From assembly GCA_963701675.1 (NCBI GenBank), contig OY969623.1, positions 2,666,001-2,730,000 on the forward strand: a stretch of 64,000 bases of DNA, in the 5' to 3' direction. A model generated the notes under the pieces. The model worked only from the letters and a program-made list of their open reading frames with translations, did no database searches and was not told the DNA's origin. Numbering within the stretch: position 1 is the first letter of the stretch; each line of letters starts with the position of its first letter. Positions 43,344 through 50,643 of the stretch are shown piece after piece. Position numbers and translations under genes: made by a program. The stretch is from G963701675 sp963701675 (GTDB lineage: Bacteria > Planctomycetota > Planctomycetia > Gemmatales > Gemmataceae).

Positions 43344-43949
43344 ATGCAGGCATTGCCTCAACGCGTAAAAACGTGGTTGGCGGAAGCGCACTTGGGCTCG
43401 ATGGAAGCCCTCGGTCTTATTCTGGAGTCGTGTCGAGAACCGCTCCTTCGGATGGCCCAGCACGAACTCGACGATCGACGACTACGTGCCAAGGGTGGTG
43501 CCTCGGACCTTGTGCAGCTTACCTTCCTGGAGGCACAACAGGATTTCGAGCAATTTGAGGGTCACAGTCGCAACGAGCTTTTGAAGTGGCTGCGGCATTT
43601 GCTGCGGAACAACGTGGCCAATTTCCGAAGGCTCTACCGGAAGGCCAAGCGCCGGGTTGACCGCGAGGTGCGTCTCGACGCCAACCATTCGGCGGGCGGC
43701 ATGATGTCGGTTTCGAGCCGGGAGTCGTCGCCCAGCGCGGAAGCGGTACTCAACGAGCAGACGGAAGCGGTACATGTTGCTTTGACGCGGCTGCCGGAAA
43801 CATACCGGAAAGTCATCGTAATGCGGTACCAGCAAGAACGGTCATTCACGGAAATTGGCCGCATCATGGGCCGTAGCGTGAACGGCGCTCAAAAGCTCTG
43901 GGTGCGGGCGACCCAGCGATTACGGGAGGAATTAGAGGAACGGCGATGA
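43344..43949 (+). CDS. ECF RNA polymerase sigma factor (201 aa)
   Basis: Sigma-70 family factor of the planctomycete ECF type. Region 2 includes LRAKGGASDLVQLTFLEAQQ and FEQFEGHSRNELLKWLRHLL (promoter -10 recognition). The linker carries SVSSRESSPSAEAVLNEQTE. Region 4 has ALTRLPETYRKVIVMRYQQE, RSFTEIGRIMGRSVNGAQKL and WVRATQRLREELEE. The start ATG 43344 follows AAGGAGAATAGCC. Its stop overlaps the start of the kinase gene by 4 bp, the usual arrangement in which a Ser/Thr kinase signals to its cognate ECF factor. Confidence 0.92.
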   Translation: MQALPQRVKTWLAEAHLGSMEALGLILESCREPLLRMAQHELDDRRLRAKGGASDLVQLTFLEAQQDFEQFEGHSRNELLKWLRHLLRNNVANFRRLYRKAKRRVDREVRLDANHSAGGMMSVSSRESSPSAEAVLNEQTEAVHVALTRLPETYRKVIVMRYQQERSFTEIGRIMGRSVNGAQKLWVRATQRLREELEERR

Positions 43950-45928
43950 GCACAGATGAAGAGCTGATCGACGACGAACACTTGGCGCGTCTCGTCGCTT
44001 ATGACGAGGCACTGGCGGGTACCGACCCGGCGAAGGTTTGGCATGTCGCGGCCGAGGTGAATCCGGGGCAAGATGAGATCAAGGCCGATTTTGAATTCCT
44101 GAGGCTGCTTCAGCGGCTGCGCCCGCAGCGGCAGACTATTCATATCGATGGCGCGACACCGGACACCGCGATCGAATGCTTTCGGCCAACGGAGGTGTTG
44201 CCCAGAGGACTGGAACGTTTTGAGGTGTACCGGGAACTGGGAGGCGGCGCCTTCGGTACGGTGTATCACGCCTATGATACGCGATTGAGGCGGGAGGTAG
44301 CATTGAAAGTGCCCCGCGCGGGCATCCTGGTTACGCCCCAGTTGCGAGAGCGGTTCCTGCGTGAAGCACGCGCCGCGGCCGCGTTGGAGCACCCGAATCT
44401 CGTTCCGGTCTATGACGCTGAAGTGAGCGGATCGGTGTGCTTTATTGCAGGGCCGACGCTGGCGCAGTGGCTTCAGCAGCGTCCGGAACCCGTGGAGTGG
44501 CGGGAGGCATTGACATTAATGCTGCCTTTCGTGAGAGGGGTACAGCACGCTCACGAGCGTGGCGTAGTCCATCGCGATCTCAAACCCAGCAACGTTCTGC
44601 TTCAACGGACAGAGTCTTCCAATTCTTCGATTCCGACTTTCGGGTCGGGGAACGCTGCTGCCGTGGAATGGATGCCGAAGGTTACCGATTTTGGCTTGGC
44701 GAAGTTCATATTGAGGGAGAGTAAGGATCTCACCGGCGACCGGACGGTGGTCGGCACGCGTGGCTATATGGCACCCGAGCAGGCGATGGGGCGGAGCAAG
44801 GAGGTAGGCAAGGCTGCGGATGTCTATGCTCTGGGCGCCATCTTGTACGAGCTGCTCACAGGCCGCACCCCTCTGGAGGCCGAGACCGATTCGGAAACGC
44901 CACCAGAGACGCGGAGTTGGGAGACACCCCGGCCAAGTCACTGGCGCGGGGGGATCCCCCGTGCGCTCGATTGGGTGGTGCTGAAATGTCTGGAGCGACA
45001 CCCCGCCCGCCGCTACGCGGATGCGGGTGAACTAGCTGACGAGCTGGTGCGCCTGTTAGAAAAACAACCTGTACGCGCGCGGCCTGCGCCGTGGACAGCA
45101 GGGGTTTGGCGGAACGTCCAGCGCCACCCGGCGCGTAGCACCGCGGCTGGTTTCTTGCTGGCGTTAGGGGTTCTGGGACTTGCGTTCGTCGGTTATGACG
45201 TGCTCCGCGATCCGACGCCCTCAGCGCTGAAGGCCCATTATCGCAACCTACGAAACGGCCAAACCGTCGAATTGGTTGGCGAATCCGGTGGTCCGGCCTG
45301 GCACGAAAGGGCCACTCCTGAAAAGCCCCTGGCGATGACTTGGCGGGACGGGCCCCTCCGGCTTAGTAGTCCCAATGGCGTCAGCCGGCTCGAGCTGCTA
45401 CGTGATCCCCAGTGTTTGAGTTATCGCTTCCGGGCAGAGATCAGCCACGAGACACGTCAGAATCCGCAGGATGAAAAGATCGGGGTCTATTTCGGCGCCC
45501 AGCAGAGGCCTGACGAGGTTGGCGAAGTCTACCACACGTTCACTTTCGCAGACTGGGGTCGGCTGCGCGGGCGAGTCGGCGTCGATACACACCGGCGTTT
45601 GCGACCCGGCCTCAATCAGAACGATGCGCTGGCGAAATCTAGCGAACCCCCTAAGCAATTCGAGCCGTCGGTTGAGGGAGGCGATCCTCCGTGGCGCTCC
45701 ATGATGGTAGACGTTACCCCTGATCGACTGACTGTCTACTGGGACGATCTGACCCAACCGCTCGTTAGCTTGGCGTGTGACGCAATTGACGAACGACTGA
45801 CCAGGCTGTCGGCATCAAATGCAAACATGGGCTTGCCAGAAGCCGTTCCAGGCTTCCGTTGGGCGCCGCGGCGCCTTGGGGCTTTACGTACAATCAGGGG
45901 CGGCGCGGATTCGCAACGTCGTGGTTGA
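43946..45928 (+). CDS. Ser/Thr protein kinase with membrane segment, ECF partner
   Basis: 660 aa. The kinase domain spans ~92-370: G-loop ELGGGAFGTVYHAYD, lysine K121 in VALKVPR, E140 in FLREARAAAALEHPN, catalytic loop HRDLKPSN (209-216), DFG (248-250) and GTRGYMAPEQ (270-279), all intact. A membrane segment lies at ~393-415 (AAGFLLALGVLGLAFVG), followed by an extracellular ~245-residue domain that may sense envelope signals (GVYFGAQQRPDEVGEVYHTF). In the C-lobe hinge, GSVCFIAGPTLAQWL appears a few residues shorter than the usual YIAxxYCxGPTLxxWL pattern. The gene overlaps the sigma factor by ATGA, so both are co-translated. Confidence 0.93.
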   Translation: MSTDEELIDDEHLARLVAYDEALAGTDPAKVWHVAAEVNPGQDEIKADFEFLRLLQRLRPQRQTIHIDGATPDTAIECFRPTEVLPRGLERFEVYRELGGGAFGTVYHAYDTRLRREVALKVPRAGILVTPQLRERFLREARAAAALEHPNLVPVYDAEVSGSVCFIAGPTLAQWLQQRPEPVEWREALTLMLPFVRGVQHAHERGVVHRDLKPSNVLLQRTESSNSSIPTFGSGNAAAVEWMPKVTDFGLAKFILRESKDLTGDRTVVGTRGYMAPEQAMGRSKEVGKAADVYALGAILYELLTGRTPLEAETDSETPPETRSWETPRPSHWRGGIPRALDWVVLKCLERHPARRYADAGELADELVRLLEKQPVRARPAPWTAGVWRNVQRHPARSTAAGFLLALGVLGLAFVGYDVLRDPTPSALKAHYRNLRNGQTVELVGESGGPAWHERATPEKPLAMTWRDGPLRLSSPNGVSRLELLRDPQCLSYRFRAEISHETRQNPQDEKIGVYFGAQQRPDEVGEVYHTFTFADWGRLRGRVGVDTHRRLRPGLNQNDALAKSSEPPKQFEPSVEGGDPPWRSMMVDVTPDRLTVYWDDLTQPLVSLACDAIDERLTRLSASNANMGLPEAVPGFRWAPRRLGALRTIRGGADSQRRG

Positions 45929-45985
45929 GCCGCGGCCTCCGGGGTGAAACTAACCCTGTCGCACCAACCAGATTAGGAGACGCCA

Positions 45986-46267
45986 ATGGTCGTGGAAATC
46001 GTTTCCCCCGCCGGTGGGGACGTGCCGGGTGGGGGAACTTTCAGGACCTACGGGACCATCAGCGAGGGCGCTGAACCCGAATACTCCGCGGTCGTTAAGC
46101 GCCAAGAGACCGTGCTCCAAGAGGGGGTTCCGACAAGCGAAAGTGACTTCGACTGGGCATTCGATTTTACCGGCTTACCCACGGGAGTACCCTTGCGCCT
46201 CGTCGTGGAAGCAGTCGACGGGATGGAAACCGCATTGGACCAGCGCAACATTGTGTGCGTCGATTGA
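45986..46267 (+). CDS. Small beta-rich hypothetical protein (93 aa)
   Basis: Good start: AGGAGACGCCA then ATG. The sequence MVVEIVSPAGGDVPGGGTFR and WAFDFTGLPTGVPLRLVVEA with a final VDGMETALDQRNIVCVD reads like a single Ig/fibronectin-like beta-sandwich, as seen in short planctomycete proteins that accompany regulatory operons. No signal peptide. It lies 57 bp after the kinase gene and could be co-transcribed with it. Confidence 0.65.
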   Translation: MVVEIVSPAGGDVPGGGTFRTYGTISEGAEPEYSAVVKRQETVLQEGVPTSESDFDWAFDFTGLPTGVPLRLVVEAVDGMETALDQRNIVCVD

Positions 46268-46304
46268 GAAAGTCCTATAATCACTATCCAAGGAGCCGCC
46301 ACTC

Positions 46305-46619
46305 ATTACCATAACCGACCTAGCGCCTCACTTTTCGACCGCCGAGCGCCTCACTCTTACCTCCGCCGTTAACACAATGGGAAGGCGTATAGATGACGCA
46401 ACGCTGGCGCCTCTCTTTGCACCCGGCGAGCGAGTGGACAAGATCGTATGGGTTGATTTCATTTTCAAAGCAATCGGAGTTTCGGCGCTCCCATTCCTGA
46501 CAAGGTGCGTATCAGGGGTCGGGAATTTCCTCGATGAAATAAAAGGTGTACGGCTTTCGCCGCCGCCAACTGGCGTTGGTGGTCTGGACTATCCCTTCAC
46601 CGTGTCGAAATCGCTTTAG
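46305..46619 (+). CDS. Hypothetical protein with unusual start (~104 aa)
   Basis: The frame has coding character from ITDLAPHFSTAERLTLTSAV through MGRRIDDATLAPLFAPGERV and DKIVWVDFIFKAIGVSALPF. The first ATG (46377) would cut off the first 24 residues. An AAGGAG at 46290-46295 lies 9 nt before an ATT at 46305, which suggests either a rare ATT start or a mutated ATG. After ~residue 75 the sequence is less convincing, so the 3' end may also be altered. The short helical pattern resembles adaptor-type domains but no family was assigned. Confidence 0.45.
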   Translation: MTITDLAPHFSTAERLTLTSAVNTMGRRIDDATLAPLFAPGERVDKIVWVDFIFKAIGVSALPFLTRCVSGVGNFLDEIKGVRLSPPPTGVGGLDYPFTVSKSL

Positions 46620-47027
46620 GTGCTGCCCGTCTAGTCTCTACACCTTCCGAATTACTTCGGCTCGGCTCGGGATTGGCATCACCGCAGACGGGAGGTGCTC
46701 AGAATACGGTCTCCGTACTCAAGGTTACCGGAACGAATTGATCTGGAGATTTCCAATCACATGTAGGGCGCCCGCAGGGTTGATATTCAGAGTGACTTTG
46801 TTTGGGCGGTTTTTCGGAGAGATGGGGCTTTAGAAGGTAACGCCCCGGCATTTTCGTCCTCAGTCGCATCGATCCGGTGAAATGTGACGCGGGATGGGGT
46901 CGAGAATCCGCCGAGAAATCTTCCCGAGGAAGTATCTCGTTGGCGTATCTTGGTATTCCATTTGGCGATGCTTGCAAGACGCGCCGAGCAGAGGGGTTAG
47001 TCATTTGACGCTTCCGCTTGGAACCGC
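46620..47027. other. Intergenic, no gene seen
   Basis: About 400 bp with only short frames of uncertain meaning between the hypothetical gene and the switch-like hairpins before the zinc-ribbon gene. Confidence 0.35.
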
Positions 47028-47064
47028 GTTATCCTGCTCGCTGTCCTGACGTTAAGTCAGGATA
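47028..47064 (+). promoter_or_regulatory. Alternative hairpins upstream of zinc-ribbon gene
   Basis: The segment CAGGATAA (47057-47064) can pair with TTATCCTG (47028-47035), while the overlapping GTCAGGA (47055-47061) can pair with TCCTGAC (47043-47049). The two stems exclude each other, the basic requirement of an attenuator or thermosensor-like switch. It is 29 nt before the ATG at 47093. Confidence 0.35.
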
Positions 47065-47092
47065 AGAGACGATTCATCGGTCCAAGGTATGA

Positions 47093-47719
47093 ATGTCAAG
47101 ATTCAAGTGTCCGCACTGTGATGCCCGATTCAGGGTCGATCAATCGAATGCGGGGGATGTTGGCATATCTCCGACCTGCAAGGCGAGGTTCCGCATTCCA
47201 GTTCGACCCGACGAGAACCATCGCGAGGCCGAGCCGTCAAGGCAGACGCAGGCCTTCGATAAAAAAAAGGGCACCATCGCACATGAGGTAAGGTCTCCCA
47301 ACTATGATGTTGACGGTGGAGAGACACTCCCGACAGCTCCTCGCGCCACACGCAAACGGAGGAAAAAGCGCCGGAGGATGTTTTCCAAGGTGTTGCTGAA
47401 CATAGATCCCTTCATAGTCATCATCTGTGGGTTAGTCGTTCTGGGAATGATCCAATTGGTGATTGCCCTTATGTGGCCGACGGGGTCTCTGCTGATGCGA
47501 GGCTCGGGATGTCTAATAGCGATGGTAGGTGGTGTTTGGTTCGCCCGCGCTGCCTTTCAGGACAGCGCCGAAACGGGATTCCTATGTTTCTTCATTCCCT
47601 TCTACGGCTTGGACTACTTGATCAACAATTTCGGCGAATTGAAGCGGCCGTTATTGCTGCAACTGATCGGATTGGTCTTTGTGTTGCTGGGTGAGGCCAT
47701 CGAGGCCGACTTGTACTAG
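47093..47719 (+). CDS. Zinc-ribbon membrane protein (208 aa)
   Basis: The N-terminal MSRFKCPHCDARFRVDQSNA then GISPTCKARFRIP is a planctomycete-type zinc ribbon (MJ0042-like), but the second knuckle has only one Cys (SPTC) where C-x-x-C is usual, so metal binding may be impaired. A charged linker with KRRKKRRRM leads to four hydrophobic segments (~103-125, 130-150, 160-178, 186-203). It is probably an inner-membrane protein with a cytoplasmic ribbon. Function unknown. The ATG at 47088 in another frame gives only 10 codons and is not used. Confidence 0.65.
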   Translation: MSRFKCPHCDARFRVDQSNAGDVGISPTCKARFRIPVRPDENHREAEPSRQTQAFDKKKGTIAHEVRSPNYDVDGGETLPTAPRATRKRRKKRRRMFSKVLLNIDPFIVIICGLVVLGMIQLVIALMWPTGSLLMRGSGCLIAMVGGVWFARAAFQDSAETGFLCFFIPFYGLDYLINNFGELKRPLLLQLIGLVFVLLGEAIEADLY

Positions 47720-47821
47720 GGAAGGTGGATTGCCCAACGATCATCGACGTGATCAAGAAGGATTCGGCACCAAGGCAAAGCGGAAGACGTGGCCAAGTAA
47801 CATTGAATCGGAGGTCTACCC

Positions 47822-48358
47822 ATGATGAGCCAACGATTGCACTCGATCGTGCTTGCGGTGTTCTTGGCGATCACCCCGTTGGCCGCGATATCAGGACAAG
47901 AACCTAAGGCCGACAAACCCGGCCTGCCGAAGTCCCCGATGAACCTGGATTTTGAGGAAGGCGAAGCTCGCAAATTGCCCCCCGGATGGTTCATGCCGGA
48001 GACTTGTTCCAAAGACGGATATGTGCTCGAAGTGTCCGAGGCGAAGCCATTCGCTGGTAAGCACTGCGCGGTTCTGAGCCGCATCCTCGCATCCGCGCCC
48101 GAGGGTTTCGGCAATATCATCCAATCCATTGACGCGACGCCCTATCGCGGGAAGCGGATTCGATTCAAGGCGGCAGTACGCGCGGAGGTCTCCAAAGAAG
48201 ACAACGACGCGAAGCTGTGGCTGCGCGTGGATCGGGGCGGCGATCAGAGGGGCTTTTTCGACAACATGGACGATCGGCCGATTCGGTCCAACGTCTGGAA
48301 ACACTATGAGATTATCGGCGACGTTGCCGACGACTGCGCCGCATCGTGTTCGGGATGA
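47822..48358 (+). CDS. Transglutaminase-like exported protein, N-terminal part (frameshifted)
   Basis: The start after TCGGAGGTCTACCC gives MMSQRLHSIVLAVFLAITPL, a signal peptide ending near AISGQE. The mature part NLDFEEGEARKLPPGWFMPE and DATPYRGKRIRFKAAVRAEV is a carbohydrate-binding-like jelly roll ending at VWKHYEIIGDVADD. Here the frame runs into a stop, while the other frame continues RRIVFGMMLHGNGSAALDDV, the natural last strand of the jelly roll. A base change at about 48330-48345 splits the gene. Confidence 0.65.
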   Translation: MMSQRLHSIVLAVFLAITPLAAISGQEPKADKPGLPKSPMNLDFEEGEARKLPPGWFMPETCSKDGYVLEVSEAKPFAGKHCAVLSRILASAPEGFGNIIQSIDATPYRGKRIRFKAAVRAEVSKEDNDAKLWLRVDRGGDQRGFFDNMDDRPIRSNVWKHYEIIGDVADDCAASCSG

Positions 48359-49521
48359 TGCTGCACGGCAATGGCAGTGCTGCTCTCGACGATGTTTCCT
48401 TTGAGAGTGTTGATAAGTCGACGACGAAGCCTACGCGAGTGTCGGCATCTACAGGGCTTACTGAGGTCGCAATGGCCGTGACGGTCACGCCACTCGGCGA
48501 TACGAAGTCTGTCACGTTCCTGTATCCATTGCCGCTGGCCTATCGCGATCAGATTCCGTTGACGTTTCAACTCTCGGTTGACCCACCTGCGGTTGCCAAA
48601 TCGGTCAAGATCGTCGAAGGCCCCGGACCGAACCGCATTCTCAAACTTTCGCTGGACGGCCTTGAAAAGAACACCAAGGTGCACATTGAGTACCGATCGC
48701 TCGTCCTCGTAGCGCCCAGCGACTTTGCGAAAGTGCCTAAAGCGACATCGTTTCCCAAAGAATGGCCTGCTGAGGTGGCACCGTGGCTTGCCGCCACATG
48801 GTGCTGCAATCACGACGATGCGCGCGTCAAGAAGCTGGCCCAAGAAGTTCGCGGTGATTCCGACGACGTGATGCAAGTGATCGCCGTTACCTTGAAGCGT
48901 GCCCGCGAGACCTTCCAGGCTGCCAAAGGACATGTCAGCGACCTAACCGCAGTGGAAGCGCTCGACAAACAGGGCTCCTGTACCAGTTGCGCCAACCTAG
49001 TCGCTGCGTTGCTTCGCGGTGCCGGCGTCCCGGCCCGGGTTCTCGCCGGATACCCGCTCTGGAGCGGTCCGCTGCAAACCCATTACATCGTCGAAGCTTA
49101 CGTGCCGGGTTTCGGCTGGTATCCGGTCGAATCGACTCACTGTGAAGCGCCCTGGCCGAACCACCTACAAGTCAACGTCTCAATCGTCCCAGTTGACAAT
49201 GAAAGCGAAAAGACGGCAGGTCGGCGTGACTCGGCGGCGGGTGCGGTGCCATACCTGTCCCTGACGGAGCTCGAAGATCCGTCAGCCAAGGTAGTGTCCA
49301 TCGGAACGCTCGCACCGTTTTGCGATCACGACTGCCGCATGGTCCAACCCTTTACGGCTTCGGCGGACGAGTGGTGTGCCGCCGGCGCTTGGGCAAAGGC
49401 GCGTTGGGAGACGTGGGTCAAATCGGAGACTTCGATCAAAGACGGCAAGGTCTCGTTTGGACCGAATGCAGCGGAGCTGAAAACGAAGGCATTGGCAGAT
49501 TTGCGGGGAGATTTTCGGTAA
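48346..49521 (+). CDS. Transglutaminase-like exported protein, catalytic part (frameshifted)
   Basis: Continuation of the frame at 47822-48358. After the end of the jelly roll there is a beta domain (MAVTVTPLGDTKSVTFLYPL), then a transglutaminase-like cysteine-protease fold: the Cys in DKQGSCTSCANLVAALLRGA, the His in LQTHYIVEAYVPGFG and the acidic residue after WYPVEST. C-terminal residues are helical (WAKARWETWVKSE). Transglutaminase-like proteins of bacteria hydrolyse or rearrange peptide bonds, so an extracytoplasmic peptidase is likely. The nominal GTG start lies within the broken segment and is not expected to work alone. Confidence 0.7.
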   Translation: MFGMMLHGNGSAALDDVSFESVDKSTTKPTRVSASTGLTEVAMAVTVTPLGDTKSVTFLYPLPLAYRDQIPLTFQLSVDPPAVAKSVKIVEGPGPNRILKLSLDGLEKNTKVHIEYRSLVLVAPSDFAKVPKATSFPKEWPAEVAPWLAATWCCNHDDARVKKLAQEVRGDSDDVMQVIAVTLKRARETFQAAKGHVSDLTAVEALDKQGSCTSCANLVAALLRGAGVPARVLAGYPLWSGPLQTHYIVEAYVPGFGWYPVESTHCEAPWPNHLQVNVSIVPVDNESEKTAGRRDSAAGAVPYLSLTELEDPSAKVVSIGTLAPFCDHDCRMVQPFTASADEWCAAGAWAKARWETWVKSETSIKDGKVSFGPNAAELKTKALADLRGDFR

Positions 49522-49762
49522 TCAGGTGCTTCGCCCTCAATATATGTTGCTGCGCTAGTTTCCGATCAGCAACCGGAGTTTAGTCCAAACGCGCCTTACG
49601 CGGGTTCGCCTTACCTCGCATTGCGTGTCGAGTTCGTCGTTGATGTAACACGAATCGAGTGGTGTGAACAACCGCTCGTGGTCTTGGAAGCGGAATGGTC
49701 CGAGCGCCGCTCCAGCGTAAGTTGGCTCCAGGTAGACGGTAGTACCCACTTTGGGTCTGACT

Positions 49763-50185
49763 ATGCAAAAGCCGTGGAGGCCGTTAGGCCCCGGAACGCT
49801 ATTCCTGATCGCAAGTGTCATCGCCGGATGTGAAACAGACGGGGAATCACTCGTCTGTGTATCGGGCGTCGCGACTCGCGGCGGAAAACCGCTACCCGAT
49901 CTTTTGGTAAACTTCTTGCCTGATAAGGGGCGTCCCAGTTGGGGGCTGACGGACGCGAAGGGGCGGTTCACTCTCCATTACGATGGGACCCGCGATGGTG
50001 CTGTCCGCGGGATGCACACCGTATTCGTAACCTACAAAGGCGTGGACCTACCCAGCCTACCCGATGGCAGGGCGAGGCCAAATGAAATTTCCGATGTTCT
50101 CGCCAAGTATGGAAACTTCCAGAGTTCTCCGCTTCGTGTGAGACTCGACCGGCGACGGCAGGAAATTGGTCTTTGTTTAGATTAG
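49763..50185 (+). CDS. Lipoprotein with carboxypeptidase-regulatory-like domain (140 aa)
   Basis: The N-terminus MQKPWRPLGPGTLFLIASVI followed by AGC is a lipoprotein signal with the lipidated Cys at about residue 23. The rest, VSGVATRGGKPLPDLLVNFL then SWGLTDAKGRFTLHYDGTRD, is a single carboxypeptidase-regulatory-like/transthyretin beta-sandwich. Such short lipoproteins are abundant in planctomycetes and occur alone or beside surface-protein genes. The role is unknown, possibly envelope structure. ATG 49751 is an alternative start, but the later ATG places the signal properly. Confidence 0.75.
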   Translation: MQKPWRPLGPGTLFLIASVIAGCETDGESLVCVSGVATRGGKPLPDLLVNFLPDKGRPSWGLTDAKGRFTLHYDGTRDGAVRGMHTVFVTYKGVDLPSLPDGRARPNEISDVLAKYGNFQSSPLRVRLDRRRQEIGLCLD

Positions 50186-50591
50186 AACACCCGAAGGAGT
50201 GGGAAGCATCGGTTAGCCCACACCGACAGGGCGCAAAAAAACTCGCGATTAGCAACGCATGAGAGATAGGCCTGAATTCTCAAATAGTAGGTCGTGAGGC
50301 TGGTGTTGGAGGCCGGACCCAATTCGCCGCTCCTGAGCCTTCAGATTGCGTTTTCCGACAGGATTGGGTCGTTGATCCAGAAATCCTGGCGCACAGCGTC
50401 GTCCGTCTGCCAGCCGAAGCGACACGCCAAGTGTCCATCGAGGAGCATTCAGGAGACCAGGAAAACGGGACGCTCCAAAGAAAGGTTCATGCGGGTGCTG
50501 GGTGGCATTGCGGTCGCGCGGCGGTGACATTGGTGAAAGTGAAATCCTCGCAAACCCAGGCTGGCTGCGGGAGAGCAGATCATCGTTAAGA
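50186..50591. other. Intergenic upstream of the relaxase, possible oriT region
   Basis: About 400 bp without a gene. As MobF relaxases usually act on an oriT next to their gene, this stretch and the palindromes at its end are the place to look for nic. I cannot identify the nick site. Confidence 0.35.
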
Positions 50592-50643
50592 TTTCGTTAA
50601 CGAAACTGTGGTAGCCTAAAATTAGGCGTGATCCGCATCACGC
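50592..50643 (+). promoter_or_regulatory. Three palindromes at the relaxase start
   Basis: In 52 bp there are three inverted repeats: TTTCGTTAACGAAA (perfect 14-bp, 50592-50605), GCCTAAAATTAGGC (6-bp arms, 50614-50627) and GCGTGAT-CCGC-ATCACGC (50626-50643). The last one contains the GTG start codon of the relaxase. No ordinary Shine-Dalgarno is visible. The arrangement could be an operator, an oriT-type structure or an mRNA hairpin that limits translation. Confidence 0.5.
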
